Positions 9,602 through 17,774 of a stretch of DNA of 64,000 nucleotides are shown here, piece by piece; positions within the stretch are counted from its first letter, which is position 1, and each line of letters begins with the position of its first letter. The stretch spans positions 25,873 to 89,872 of the forward strand of contig JAFWMY010000014.1 of the NCBI GenBank assembly GCA_017545485.1, read 5' to 3'. The DNA is from Candidatus Saccharimonadota bacterium. Its GTDB lineage: Bacteria; Patescibacteriota; Saccharimonadia; Saccharimonadales; Saccharimonadaceae. The position numbers were made by a program, and so were the translations under genes. The notes under the pieces were generated by a model. The model had not been told where the DNA came from. It saw nothing but the letters and a program-made list of their open reading frames with translations, and did not search any database.

Positions 9602-10026
9602 TGAAAACTTATTCTCAAAAAGGCTCTGAAATTAAACGCGAATGGTGGTTGATTGATGCTTCGTCACTTCCACTAGGTAAATTGGCAGTGGTAATTGCTG
9701 ATAAACTAATGGGCAAATCAAAAGTTACTTATACTCCTCATATTGACAATGGTGACTATGTGGTAGTAGTAAATGCTAAGAATTTAGTAGTAACTGGCGA
9801 TAAAATGATTCAGAAGAAATATTACCGCCATAGTGGTTTTCCTGGCGGCTTAACCGAATTAAAACTTGAAGAGGTTATTGAAAAAGATCCTTCAGTGGCA
9901 ATTCGTGAAGCTGTTAAAGGAATGCTTCCAAAGAATAAACTAGCGGCAGATAGGTTAAAGAGGCTCCGCGTATTTGATACGTTGGAACACACTCATACTG
10001 CGCAAAACCCAAAGGAGATTAAATAA
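9601..10026 (+). CDS. rplM: 50S ribosomal protein L13
   Basis: 141 residues, the family's normal length. L13 is an early 50S assembly protein. Motifs: REWWLIDASSLPLGKLAVVIA, HIDNGDYVVVVNAKNLVVTG, KYYRHSGFPGGL and AVKGMLPKNKLA. It is joined to rpsI by a one-base overlap, the usual rplM-rpsI pair, here appended to the alpha operon. Confidence 0.97.
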   Translation: MKTYSQKGSEIKREWWLIDASSLPLGKLAVVIADKLMGKSKVTYTPHIDNGDYVVVVNAKNLVVTGDKMIQKKYYRHSGFPGGLTELKLEEVIEKDPSVAIREAVKGMLPKNKLAADRLKRLRVFDTLEHTHTAQNPKEIK

Positions 10027-10424
10027 TGGTTAGCAAAAAATACACTTATGGGCTTGGGCGTCGTAAATCTGCAACTGCAACTGCAAGGCTTTATAAAGGA
10101 AAAGGTGAAATAATAGTTAATGGTAAGCCGGCAATTGAATATTTGTCTAATAATAAGACTTACTTAGCTGAAATAACTGATCCTTTGGCTCTTGCTGGGA
10201 AGCAAAAGGAGTATGATATTACTATCTTAGTAAAAGGTGGTGGTTTAGCTGGTCAAGTTGACGCAATTAAACTCGCTATCTCTAAGGCATTAGTAATTGA
10301 GGCGCCAGATTTGCGTCCTGTGCTTAAAAAAGCAGGTTTTACTTCGCGTGATCCACGTGAAAAAGAACGCAAGAAATACGGTCTTCGTTCTGCACGTCGT
10401 AAAGAGCAGTTCTCCAAGCGTTAA
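10026..10424 (+). CDS. rpsI: 30S ribosomal protein S9
   Basis: 132 residues. S9 has a C-terminal tail that reaches the P-site tRNA, ending here in EQFSKR (most bacteria end in FSKR). GRRKSATATARLYKGKG at the start and DPREKERKKYGLRSARR near the end are diagnostic. It is the last gene of the operon and is followed by a strong terminator. Confidence 0.98.
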   Translation: MVSKKYTYGLGRRKSATATARLYKGKGEIIVNGKPAIEYLSNNKTYLAEITDPLALAGKQKEYDITILVKGGGLAGQVDAIKLAISKALVIEAPDLRPVLKKAGFTSRDPREKERKKYGLRSARRKEQFSKR

Positions 10425-10451
10425 AAATAAGCCCCTTAGGGGCTTATTTTT
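10424..10451 (+). terminator. Rho-independent terminator after rpsI
   Basis: AAAAATAAGCCCC-TTA-GGGGCTTATTTTT, a near-perfect symmetric stem ending the ribosomal protein operon. It could act on both strands. Confidence 0.9.
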
Positions 10452-10470
10452 ATGGTATAATATAAGATAT

Positions 10471-10510
10471 GGGGTGTTAGCTCAGTGACAAAAGCGCCGC
10501 ATTCGCTGGG
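10471..10510 (+). pseudogene. 5' fragment of a tRNA-Ala-like gene
   Basis: GGGGTGTTAGCTCA at the start and GCGCCGCATTCGC further on match the first half of the intact tRNA-Ala 54 bases downstream (GGGGTGCTAGCTCA, GCGCGACATTCGC). The D arm is disturbed and no T arm or CCA follows. TATAAT at 10452-10457 sits where a tRNA promoter would, so this looks like a decayed duplicate at the original transcription start. Confidence 0.6.
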
Positions 10511-10524
10511 TACATTTCAAATTT

Positions 10525-10600
10525 GGGGTGCTAGCTCATCTGGTAGAGCGCGACATTCGCATTGTCGAGGTGAGGAGTTCGAGTCTCCTGCACTCCACCA
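10525..10600 (+). tRNA. tRNA-Ala(CGC)
   Basis: 76 bases with encoded CCA. The seven-pair acceptor stem has the G3:U70 alanine identity pair. The anticodon loop TTCGCAT gives CGC, which reads GCG. The D arm GCTC...GAGC and T arm AGGAG-TTCGAGT-CTCCT are intact. It is convergent with glyA, which ends 3 bases away. Confidence 0.95.
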
Positions 10601-10603
10601 ATT

Positions 10604-11959
10604 TTATATGCCGGGGACGGGGAATTTGAGAGCGAGGTCGCGTACCTCTTTTTTGATGGTTTCTAGTTCGGCGGAGTATTTGCTAAGATTTTCTTCTGAG
10701 CTGGCTTCTTTACAGATGTCAGCGACTTTTCTCATCCATTTTGCTAGTATCTTCATCTCTTTTTCGCCCAAACCTCTTGTAGTGATAGCTGGAGTGCCTA
10801 GTCGGACACCTGATGGACGGAAGGCTGCGGCATCATCGTCAGGTAAGGCGTTAGCATTAAGTGTAAGACCAACTTGATCTAGGGCTTTTTCATAGAGCTT
10901 GCCGTCGTAGCCGAAACTTTCTTTAACATTTATTAAAATTAAATGGTTTTCGGTCCCGTTACCTTGAAGTACGAAATCTAGTTTTATTAATTCTTTCGCA
11001 AGTGTTTTAGCGTTGTTTATGACGTTTTTGGCGTATGTTTTGAATTCTGATTGCAAAGCTTCGCCAAAGGATATAGCTTTAGCTGCGATAATGTGTTCTA
11101 GTGGCCCTCCTTGAGTGCCAGGGAATACTGCTCTGTCTATAAGGATAGGAATATTCTCTAGGGCATGCTCAGGCCGTTTTAGAGGTGATGCAACATTGCC
11201 ACGGCTAAGAATCAAGCCACCGCGCGGGCCACGTAGAGTTTTATGTGTGGTGGTGGTCATAACATGAAAACCGTAGTCTAGGGGGTTTGGATGAACTCCT
11301 CCGGCAATTAGTCCGGCTACATGCGCCATATCTGCCATTAAAAGACAATCTGGTATTTGATTGGCTATTTTTGCGATACGAGAAAAGTCGGGAATTTTCA
11401 TAAATGCAGAATAACCGACCAGGATGATTTTTGGTTGCTCACTTAAAGCTTTTTGTTCTAACTCTTCATAATTGATATCGCCTTCGTCGGTAACGCCATA
11501 GCTAACGAAGTTATATATTTTAGCTGAGCGCGTAACAGGCGAGCCATGCGTAAGATGACCACCGGAAGGAAGTGACATGGCGAGGATTTTATCACCAGGC
11601 TTGCACCAAGCAAAATAGACTGCCTCATTAGCGTTTGCGCCAGAATGCGGCTGGACGTTAGCATGGTCGGCATGGAAGAGTTTGCAGGCACGATTTATTG
11701 CAAGACGTTCTATGCGGTCAATGTTAATCTGACCTCCGTAATAACGATAATTTGGGAGTATTTTTTCGGAGATTTCATCTTCGCTCCAATCATTAATGCC
11801 CTTGAAATTGGGGTAGCCTTCTGAGTATTTATTGGTCAAAACTGACCCCATAGCCTCTAAAACGTCTTTGCTGACGTAATTTTCACTAGGAATTAGCTCT
11901 AACCCTTCAGATTGACGAAGTTTTTCTTTGGCTATTAGGTTAAAAACTATATCTTTCAT
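10604..11959 (-). CDS. glyA: Serine hydroxymethyltransferase
   Basis: 451 residues. A PLP enzyme that converts serine and tetrahydrofolate to glycine and 5,10-methylene-THF, the one-carbon donor for dTMP synthesis. The PLP lysine is Lys240 in TTTTHKTLRGPRGG; LIPSENYVS and MADMAHVAGLIAGG are further family motifs. Compared with typical SHMT (YPGKRYYGG) there is an insertion of about 20 residues between EGYP and RYYGG near residues 50-70. AGAAGGA precedes the ATG. It lies downstream of thyA and folA on the same strand. The three form a functional cycle (thyA oxidises the folate, folA reduces it, glyA recharges it). Confidence 0.96.
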   Translation of the reverse strand: MKDIVFNLIAKEKLRQSEGLELIPSENYVSKDVLEAMGSVLTNKYSEGYPNFKGINDWSEDEISEKILPNYRYYGGQINIDRIERLAINRACKLFHADHANVQPHSGANANEAVYFAWCKPGDKILAMSLPSGGHLTHGSPVTRSAKIYNFVSYGVTDEGDINYEELEQKALSEQPKIILVGYSAFMKIPDFSRIAKIANQIPDCLLMADMAHVAGLIAGGVHPNPLDYGFHVMTTTTHKTLRGPRGGLILSRGNVASPLKRPEHALENIPILIDRAVFPGTQGGPLEHIIAAKAISFGEALQSEFKTYAKNVINNAKTLAKELIKLDFVLQGNGTENHLILINVKESFGYDGKLYEKALDQVGLTLNANALPDDDAAAFRPSGVRLGTPAITTRGLGEKEMKILAKWMRKVADICKEASSEENLSKYSAELETIKKEVRDLALKFPVPGI

Positions 11960-11977
11960 TTTTCCTTCTTTTTAAAA

Positions 11978-12451
11978 TTAGATTTTATTATATTTGACAA
12001 TGGAATAGTTCAGTCCATCTTCGGAACCTTTCTTTATTAAAGTTGTCTTATATTTGGCTTTATCAAAAATAGGGAAGAATGTATCAGCTTTTTCATCTGA
12101 AGCGTCTATCTCTGTCAAATAAATAGTTTCGGCATACGGAAGAAACTCTTTGTAAATGACACCCCCGCCGATAACGAATATTTCTTCAGGGGTATTTTGG
12201 TTATTTTTAATAAAACTTGGCAAATCCTTAACTGTTTGATCAGCTTTTGGTACATCTTTCTCGCAGATTACAATGTTTTTACGATTTTTAAGTTTTCCGG
12301 GGAGTGAAAGCCATGTATTTAATCCCATTACCACAGTATGATTTTTGGTAGTTTTACGAAAGAATTCCATATCTTCTTTAAGATGAAAAACTAGTTCTCC
12401 TTTTTTGCCGATTTCATTGTTTTTGCCTACACTTGCTATAATACTAAACAT
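11978..12451 (-). CDS. folA: Dihydrofolate reductase
   Basis: 157 residues, usual length. It reduces dihydrofolate to tetrahydrofolate with NADPH. IIASVGKNNEIGKKGELVF, the catalytic acidic residue in HLKEDMEFF, VVMGLNTWLSLP and FVIGGGVIYKEFLP are the standard DHFR blocks. The usual LPW before the active-site helix is replaced by LVF. The gene starts one base before the end of thyA, so the two are probably co-translated. It restores the folate that ThyA consumes. Confidence 0.94.
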   Translation of the reverse strand: MFSIIASVGKNNEIGKKGELVFHLKEDMEFFRKTTKNHTVVMGLNTWLSLPGKLKNRKNIVICEKDVPKADQTVKDLPSFIKNNQNTPEEIFVIGGGVIYKEFLPYAETIYLTEIDASDEKADTFFPIFDKAKYKTTLIKKGSEDGLNYSIVKYNKI

Positions 12452-12452
12452 T

Positions 12453-13418
12453 TTATTCCGTAACTGGCATTTTAATGGTGCCTAAATGCTCGTAGTTATT
12501 CAATTTTATGTCATTAAGTTCACTTGAATTGTCGTAATCGGCAAAGTTTTTGATTTTGGGGTTTAGCCAGAGTGTGGGGGCTGGGGGTAAATTGCCTTCT
12601 TTGATAGCTTTATCATAACGGGAAATTTGTTCTTTTATCCCTGGAATTTGGTTCTCGTAGATATGGGCGTCGTTGGTTATAAAGGTGAGTTGACCAGGTT
12701 TTGCTCCAATAGATTGAGCAATCATATGACATAGAACAGAGTATTGAACTACGTTAAAGGGTAGCCCTAGAGGCACATCAGAGGAGCGAGAAGTAACCAA
12801 ACAATTGAGATGGCCATTTATAAGATTCCATTGCGAGTTCCATACACAAGATGGTAATGCGGCTGTTTCAAGCCATTCGTTTTGCCAGAGAGAAAGCACC
12901 ATACGGCGGTTCCCGGGGTTATGTTTTAGGGTTTCAATTAGATTATTAATTAAATCATATCTTTTTACAATCCATCCATAGGCTGTACCGATAGTATGAG
13001 CGAAGTTGGTTTTTGGCTCGTTTGGATGGTTTCTAGCGAAGATTTCGTTAATATTTTTCCCCTGATATATGCCGTTATCTGGTATTTCCCATTCATTCCA
13101 GATTTTTACATCTCGTTCTTTTAGCCAGCGTACATCGTTTGATGCGACTTGATAAATCCAGAGTATTTCTAGAACTGCAGTTTTAAATGCTACTTTTTTG
13201 CTGGTTAAAATAGGGAATTCTTCTTCAAGATTAAATTGTAATATTTGATGTGGTAATCTGATTGTTTGTGCCGAGGATGAACCTTGAGCTGTATGATCTG
13301 GAATAACAGAGGTGACAGATGCACTTCGGTTGTCGTTTTTTTGATAATTAGTGATTTTTTCTCCCTGAGTCAAAATTTTGCGGCATAAGTCAATATACTG
13401 GTCGTCAAATTTACTCAT
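12453..13418 (-). CDS. thyA: Thymidylate synthase (ThyA type)
   Basis: 321 residues, longer than the 264 of E. coli. It methylates dUMP to dTMP using methylene-THF and yields dihydrofolate. The catalytic Cys191 is in ALPSCVW; the dUMP-binding arginines are in NRRMVLSLWQ and TSRSSDVPLGLPFN; DAHIYENQ follows. AAGGAGG lies three bases before the ATG. It is first in the thyA-folA-glyA series, with a TATAAT at about 13436-13441 on this strand as a candidate promoter. Confidence 0.96.
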   Translation of the reverse strand: MSKFDDQYIDLCRKILTQGEKITNYQKNDNRSASVTSVIPDHTAQGSSSAQTIRLPHQILQFNLEEEFPILTSKKVAFKTAVLEILWIYQVASNDVRWLKERDVKIWNEWEIPDNGIYQGKNINEIFARNHPNEPKTNFAHTIGTAYGWIVKRYDLINNLIETLKHNPGNRRMVLSLWQNEWLETAALPSCVWNSQWNLINGHLNCLVTSRSSDVPLGLPFNVVQYSVLCHMIAQSIGAKPGQLTFITNDAHIYENQIPGIKEQISRYDKAIKEGNLPPAPTLWLNPKIKNFADYDNSSELNDIKLNNYEHLGTIKMPVTE

Positions 13419-13453
13419 TAACCTCCTTTTTCTACATTATAGCATTTTTAATG

Positions 13454-13480
13454 AAAAAGCGAGGCAATTTTGCCTCGCTT
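13454..13480 (-). terminator. Rho-independent terminator after HD-domain gene
   Basis: AAAGCGAGGCAAAATTGCCTCGCTTTTT on the minus strand, beginning at the stop codon of the HD gene. It separates that gene from thyA. Confidence 0.88.
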
Positions 13481-14325
13481 TAGGTGGCTTGATAGTACTT
13501 TTCGCGCCAATTATACCACTTACCGTTAGCTATAAGGGTGGCAAGTATAATTATCGCTGTGTAGAAACCTGTTTCGTCGTATTGTATCATGTTTCTGGTT
13601 TTGAAGAATGCTATGGTCCACATTTCGCTCGCTTTGCACTGTGATTCTTTGCAATAATCACATAATGACATGTTATCTTTGTCATTTTGTGAAGCGTGAG
13701 GGTTGTTTACCGACATTAGAGGAGAATTACCTCTGTAATCTTCAACAAGAGTCGTGATAATGGCGGAAGTTTTGTCTGCCATATAAATTGACCGTCCAAT
13801 GCGTGTGGATTTTTCTTCCATTCCCTGGAGGATTCTAGCTACATTTCTCTCAAAAAGCCATTCGTTTTTGCTAGTTAATCCAGCAAATTCCTGAAGATAG
13901 TAATGCTCGGTTTCGGCTTTAGCTGCGTCATCACGAGTACCATTATCTGGAATATCACCAATAATATTCTCTGGTAAATCGTGCCTTCTAGCTGCTTCCA
14001 TGATTTCCCTGTAGTTAAACCCTTCAACGGTCTCTTTAAAATCTGGCCCGTATTCATAGATTAATGCTCGGTCTAAGATTGTTGATACGAGGTTAGTGTG
14101 TGAACCGACAGATTCATATGCTCTCGTATCGTTTGTAAGGCCGTAAGTATTGTTGTATGAGCGCAAAATCGTTGAGGAGAGTGCAACTTCCATAATTTGG
14201 GAGGTTGTGTCCAATAGCTCTTCGGCTTTATTAATTAAAGCTGTTTTACCCCAATGGTTTAATTGAATTTCCGCCCCAATAATGCTCTTATACTCTTTTA
14301 TAGTTTCTTCCTTGAATTTAACCAA
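13480..14325 (-). CDS. HD-domain phosphohydrolase, YfbR-like
   Basis: 281 residues. The HD metal ligands are His76 (ESVGSHTN), His115-Asp116 (ARRHDLPENIIGDIP) and Asp184 (YMADKTSAI), the pattern of YfbR-type 5'-deoxynucleotidases, which remove phosphate from dNMPs. The spacing matches but the chain is about 80 residues longer than E. coli YfbR, with a C-terminal part holding a CDYCKESQC cysteine cluster. The start is TTG (14323-14325) with GGAGGT upstream at good spacing. Its position next to thyA/folA fits a role in nucleotide balance, but that is inference; another substrate is possible. Confidence 0.7.
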   Translation of the reverse strand: MVKFKEETIKEYKSIIGAEIQLNHWGKTALINKAEELLDTTSQIMEVALSSTILRSYNNTYGLTNDTRAYESVGSHTNLVSTILDRALIYEYGPDFKETVEGFNYREIMEAARRHDLPENIIGDIPDNGTRDDAAKAETEHYYLQEFAGLTSKNEWLFERNVARILQGMEEKSTRIGRSIYMADKTSAIITTLVEDYRGNSPLMSVNNPHASQNDKDNMSLCDYCKESQCKASEMWTIAFFKTRNMIQYDETGFYTAIIILATLIANGKWYNWREKYYQAT

Positions 14326-14377
14326 AAAACCACCTCCTTATAAATGTACGCCACCGTTGTTTTTATCGTATCACTTC

Positions 14378-14406
14378 TTGACAAAAATTGCAAAGTGTGA
14401 TATAAT
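14378..14406 (+). promoter_or_regulatory. Consensus sigma70-type promoter
   Basis: TTGACA (14378-14383), exactly 17 bases, TATAAT (14401-14406): a perfect match to the consensus. Transcription should begin near 14413, leaving about 24 bases of leader. ATCACTT (14370-14376) and AAGTGTGAT (14393-14401) form an imperfect inverted repeat across the promoter that could be an operator. Confidence 0.85.
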
Positions 14407-14436
14407 AAGGGTGTATTGGTCATAAATGGGAGTTTT

Positions 14437-15087
14437 ATGAGTAAGAGGATAATTTTAGTTATTTTAGCATTAATTGCTAGCGCATTGCTTCTTCGTCCAC
14501 ATTATATGTGGAAAAACGATGTAGTAGATGCAATGGATTTTGGTGCAACTGAAGTAAAAACTGAAATTTCTGCTGCCGATAAGGCAAATATTGAAACGGT
14601 TGCCACCTCTTATAAACCAGTTTATACCTATAAGGCTACCTATAATTATAGTTCTGATAATACCGGTTATGGTAGCGTGGCTTATAATTCCATCTCTATT
14701 TTAGGTAAAAATATTGCTGTGCAAGATGTTGGTGATACTAGCGTAAATGCTGGTAACCATGTTAATAAATATGGTGCACGTTTCTATTATGGCCATAATT
14801 CTGGAGCAGTTTTTGGTGGATTACCTAATCTTGGCGTTGGTAGTACCTTTACGATTACCTATGGTGGGGTCGTTCGTACCTATAGAGTAGCTAAGACTAT
14901 GATTTTTGAGAAAAATGTCTCTAATGGTCGCTTACAGCTTAATGGCGAAGGTAACTATATGAAAAGCGTAGCTGGTGCTGTGAGTGGCGGTGTACAATAT
15001 GATGTTTCATTAATGACCTGTTATGGGACTTCCTATGGTAACGGTGATGCCTCCCATAGGTTTGTGATTTTTGCTAATGCTATATAA
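14437..15087 (+). CDS. Sortase-family protein, membrane anchored
   Basis: 216 residues from the ATG at 14437, which has GGGAG at 14428-14432 before it. An in-frame TTG at 14416 would give a longer form but has no ribosome site. N-terminal membrane helix (about 4-19), a Tyr/Thr-rich linker, then the sortase triad His120 (YYGHNSGAVFG), Cys195 (SLMTCYG) and Arg208 (ASHRF). It is divergent from later sortases in length and sequence. The gene stands behind a perfect consensus promoter and immediately before the wall-hydrolase gene, so the three genes to 17651 probably form one envelope unit. Substrate unknown. Confidence 0.85.
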   Translation: MSKRIILVILALIASALLLRPHYMWKNDVVDAMDFGATEVKTEISAADKANIETVATSYKPVYTYKATYNYSSDNTGYGSVAYNSISILGKNIAVQDVGDTSVNAGNHVNKYGARFYYGHNSGAVFGGLPNLGVGSTFTITYGGVVRTYRVAKTMIFEKNVSNGRLQLNGEGNYMKSVAGAVSGGVQYDVSLMTCYGTSYGNGDASHRFVIFANAI

Positions 15088-15105
15088 GTTTTTTGGCAAA
15101 TGTGA

Positions 15106-15120
15106 TATCATGGTGGTATG
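15106..15120 (+). promoter_or_regulatory. -10 element 6 nt before start (leaderless)
   Basis: TATCAT at 15106-15111, then six bases (GGTGGT) and ATG at 15118. The GGTGGT is a weak ribosome site at best. Confidence 0.4.
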
Positions 15121-16998
15121 GTGATTTCACATATAAAGAAACGCTTTTTAGTATTTATTTCCCTTATCCTTGCGTTTTTTCCTGTTTGTAATGCTTTTGG
15201 AACGGGTCTAAATCAGTCAACACTACAGTTTTATTCACAAAATAATATTTTCTTCTATGATCCTACTGCTGGTTGTAATACTACTACTGTTCAGCCAGTT
15301 TTAGGTAAAAATGTAACTTGGATTGGCGATTCTTATTCTGTCGCTTCTGAATTGAATGGTTTAATATCTGGTAAACTACCTGGAGTTGATTTAGGAGAAT
15401 ACAGCAAAGACAATGAACAGCCAGCTGGGTCTTATATTAAGGTTAGTAAAGGAGTTAGTAGTTCTGATACTAATAATTTAGGTGGGATAGAAATTCTAGA
15501 GGATATTGTCAATAAAGGTGAACTGAGACCATATTTGGTTTTTGCTTTAGGCACAAACAATGGTATTACAGATAGTCAAGTTGATAAAATTATGAGTTTA
15601 GCCGGTAATGAGACGAATGTTGTTTTCGTCTCGCTCTATATGACTGCTCCGAGTACTTATATTGAATCCAGCAATGATGTTTTACAAAAAGCTAGCAAAA
15701 AATATAGCAATGTAAGAATTGCGGATTGGGCGGCAGTCGCAAAAGATGAATACTATAGTTCTGATTCTTCCGGGGTGCACCCTTATGGTGGTCTTGACGA
15801 ATGGGTAGATGTTATTTATAATGCATTACTTTCGTTTAAAAAAGGTACTGATGGTACAAATATTGTTTATAATCAAAACTATGCTGGTGAGACAGTTTGG
15901 ACAGATGAGCAGTTAGATGCTATAAAAGCTAACCAATCTATATATGAAAAGGCACAAGAAGAATATGGTATTCCGTGGCAAGCGATAGCAACTATGCACA
16001 GTTTAGAGACGGGGCTCGCTCGTTCTAACCCGGCAAATGGTCAGGGAATTTATCAACTTTACTCTTATACCGTCGGTGGAACTAATTCTAACGCTTTTTT
16101 GCCAGCTGGCCCGGTGGATGAAGCTGAATTTGAACGACAGACTTTGATTGCAGCTCAGCAAATGAAGTCAATGATTGAATCGCAAGGGTTAAGTGTTGAT
16201 TCTAATGATGGGATTAAATCTCTGTTATTCCAATACAACGGAAAAGCTCCAGAGTATATTGATAAGGCATTAGCATTAGGGTTTTCTCAAGCAGAAGCTG
16301 AAATTGGAGAGGGCTCGCCTTATGTAATGAACCGTTATGATGCCAGGCGCGATCCTAATAGCTCAAATATGGATCCCGCATGGCCAGGTCGGTATGTTGC
16401 GGACGGAGTCTATAAAAACGATGAAGTGCAGTACGATTTTGGTGGTTTCGTAAAATATATTGCATTAGTAGGTTCTTCTGACAATGGAAATATTTGTGTA
16501 TCTGAGAGTGCTGGTGGGAGCATGGATCTAAATGCATCAGCAATTGAATTAGCCTGGCCAGAAGCTGAACAGCAAAGATCATCTTCGGAACCAAAACCTG
16601 AGTACGTTGAAGCTATGAAATCAACACATATTTGGGCGGAAGCTGATCCAAACAATGATGGCATTTGGGATGCTGCTCCTCGCAGGATGGGGATGAGCTG
16701 TGACATGTTTGTTGCGACCGTCGTACGATACTCTGGCGTTGATCCAGACTTCCCGTATTATCTTGGTGGAGAAAAAGATCATTTAGCAAGTTCAGATTTG
16801 TGGGAAGAATTATACATAACTGACTCTTCGCAATATAAAGCAGGTGATATTAGGATTGAATATGATGGTGGGCATATAACTATGGTCGTAGAAATAGATG
16901 GTGAGCTGAAGATTGCCTCTGCTTCAGCATTTGAGAGATTTGGCGATATTGGTTCATTTTATACTAATGGTAGTTTAACTTATAGGTTTAAGTCATGA
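15118..16998 (+). CDS. Secreted multidomain wall enzyme: SGNH + lysozyme-like + CHAP-like
   Basis: 626 residues. N-terminal signal or membrane segment (about 9-27). An SGNH-hydrolase-like domain follows at about 65-245, with Ser72 in IGDSYS, ALGTNNG near 143-149 and a C-terminal SGVHPYGG, as in esterases that act on O-acetylated sugars. At about 265-430 lies a lysozyme-like domain with a candidate catalytic Glu298 in HSLETGLARSNPANGQGIYQ. The C-terminal part (about 500-626) has MSCDMFVATVVRYSG and DGGHITMVVE, the Cys and His pattern of CHAP/NlpC-type peptidases. So one chain may deacetylate, cut glycan and cut peptide. The stop overlaps the next ATG (ATGA). The product may open the cell's own wall or that of a host; the sequence does not decide. 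Confidence 0.72.
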   Translation: MVISHIKKRFLVFISLILAFFPVCNAFGTGLNQSTLQFYSQNNIFFYDPTAGCNTTTVQPVLGKNVTWIGDSYSVASELNGLISGKLPGVDLGEYSKDNEQPAGSYIKVSKGVSSSDTNNLGGIEILEDIVNKGELRPYLVFALGTNNGITDSQVDKIMSLAGNETNVVFVSLYMTAPSTYIESSNDVLQKASKKYSNVRIADWAAVAKDEYYSSDSSGVHPYGGLDEWVDVIYNALLSFKKGTDGTNIVYNQNYAGETVWTDEQLDAIKANQSIYEKAQEEYGIPWQAIATMHSLETGLARSNPANGQGIYQLYSYTVGGTNSNAFLPAGPVDEAEFERQTLIAAQQMKSMIESQGLSVDSNDGIKSLLFQYNGKAPEYIDKALALGFSQAEAEIGEGSPYVMNRYDARRDPNSSNMDPAWPGRYVADGVYKNDEVQYDFGGFVKYIALVGSSDNGNICVSESAGGSMDLNASAIELAWPEAEQQRSSSEPKPEYVEAMKSTHIWAEADPNNDGIWDAAPRRMGMSCDMFVATVVRYSGVDPDFPYYLGGEKDHLASSDLWEELYITDSSQYKAGDIRIEYDGGHITMVVEIDGELKIASASAFERFGDIGSFYTNGSLTYRFKS

Positions 16999-17651
16999 AA
17001 AAGGTATTTTATTTCTTTATAAGACATCCGTATATATTGTTAACAATGATTTTGATTGTCATATTGACTATTGTCTTGGTTGTTATTTCGGTGCGTAGAT
17101 TATATTCTGGTTCGTTGCGAGTTGTAGTTGCTCCTTCAACTGCCGATGTTTTTGTAAACAATCAATTATTTAAAAATGGAGAGTACGAGGGCTTAAGGAT
17201 TGGCACAGTGCATGTTGATATCGTATCGGAAGGGTTCGAATCTGAAAGCTTTGATTTAGAATTATTGCCTGATGAAACAGCTGTAATTTATAGGTGTTTG
17301 GCGTCTGACGACGATTCTTTAAAACAAAACGACGATTATGAAGCACATTGCGCTTTGGTTAATGAATATTATGGTGAAATTGAAAAAAATAAATTTTTAC
17401 GTAAGTTTCCGATTTCAAATGATATTCCTATAGTTGTAGAGCAATATTATGATAACTATACAATATATATTTCTTATAGAATTGATTTAGGTCAATATAA
17501 AGGGTGTAAGCAAGAAGCTTGTTTGAAGATTACCGATATCAGTGGCGGGAACTATGAGCGTGCGTTAGAAAATATACGTTCACGAGGTTATGATCCTGAT
17601 GATTATGAAATTATTTATGAGGATTACAGCCAAAAGGGTCATGCTGGATAA
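16995..17651 (+). CDS. PEGA-like membrane protein
   Basis: 218 residues. One membrane helix at about 12-33 followed by an extracellular domain: SGSLRVVVAPSTADVFVNNQL, then GLRIGTVHVDIVSEGFES, the beta-strand pattern of PEGA domains (surface beta domains found on envelope proteins). The rest is acidic and tyrosine-rich with two cysteine pairs (CLASDD...HCAL and CKQEAC). Its ATG overlaps the wall-enzyme stop by four bases, so the two are translationally coupled. A role as partner or anchor of that enzyme is inferred from position only. Confidence 0.6.
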   Translation: MKKVFYFFIRHPYILLTMILIVILTIVLVVISVRRLYSGSLRVVVAPSTADVFVNNQLFKNGEYEGLRIGTVHVDIVSEGFESESFDLELLPDETAVIYRCLASDDDSLKQNDDYEAHCALVNEYYGEIEKNKFLRKFPISNDIPIVVEQYYDNYTIYISYRIDLGQYKGCKQEACLKITDISGGNYERALENIRSRGYDPDDYEIIYEDYSQKGHAG

Positions 17652-17661
17652 TTTTGCTACA

Positions 17662-17691
17662 TAAAAATAAGCCATAATAGGCTTTATTTTG
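17662..17691 (+). terminator. Terminator after PEGA-like gene
   Basis: AAAATAAGCC-ATAATA-GGCTTTATTTT; the stem is A:T rich but ends in TTTATTTT. It closes the 14437-17651 unit. Confidence 0.7.
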
Positions 17692-17722
17692 GTGGGGCGT
17701 ATGAGATTACTTCGTAATCTCG
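17690..17722 (-). pseudogene. 3' fragment of tRNA-Ala (duplicated tRNA end)
   Basis: Read on the minus strand, AATCTCATACGCCCCACCA repeats the last 19 bases of the adjacent tRNA-Ala(GGC), with one change (CGCTCC to CGCCCC). It is preceded by a small hairpin, GAGATTAC-GAA-GTAATCTC. No 5' half, D arm or anticodon is present. Such 3' tRNA ends can be left by site-specific integration, but no integrase is nearby. Confidence 0.6.
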
Positions 17723-17730
17723 GGCCACTC

Positions 17731-17763
17731 CTAAAAAACATAAATCCGAGAACAAGTTCTCGG
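17731..17763 (-). terminator. Terminator after tRNA-Ala(GGC)
   Basis: CCGAGAAC-TT-GTTCTCGG stem on the minus strand followed by ATTTATGTTTTTT. It lies between the intact tRNA and its 3' fragment copy. Confidence 0.75.
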
Positions 17764-17774
17764 CTTTCTGTTTT

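Noticed and set aside
10485..10877. Open reading frame of 130 codons on the plus strand across the tRNA-Ala
   Set aside because: It overlaps an intact tRNA and the antisense of glyA and has no family resemblance.
17693..17722. A second full tRNA gene at 17690
   Set aside because: Only the 3' end with CCA is present; there is no anticodon or D arm.
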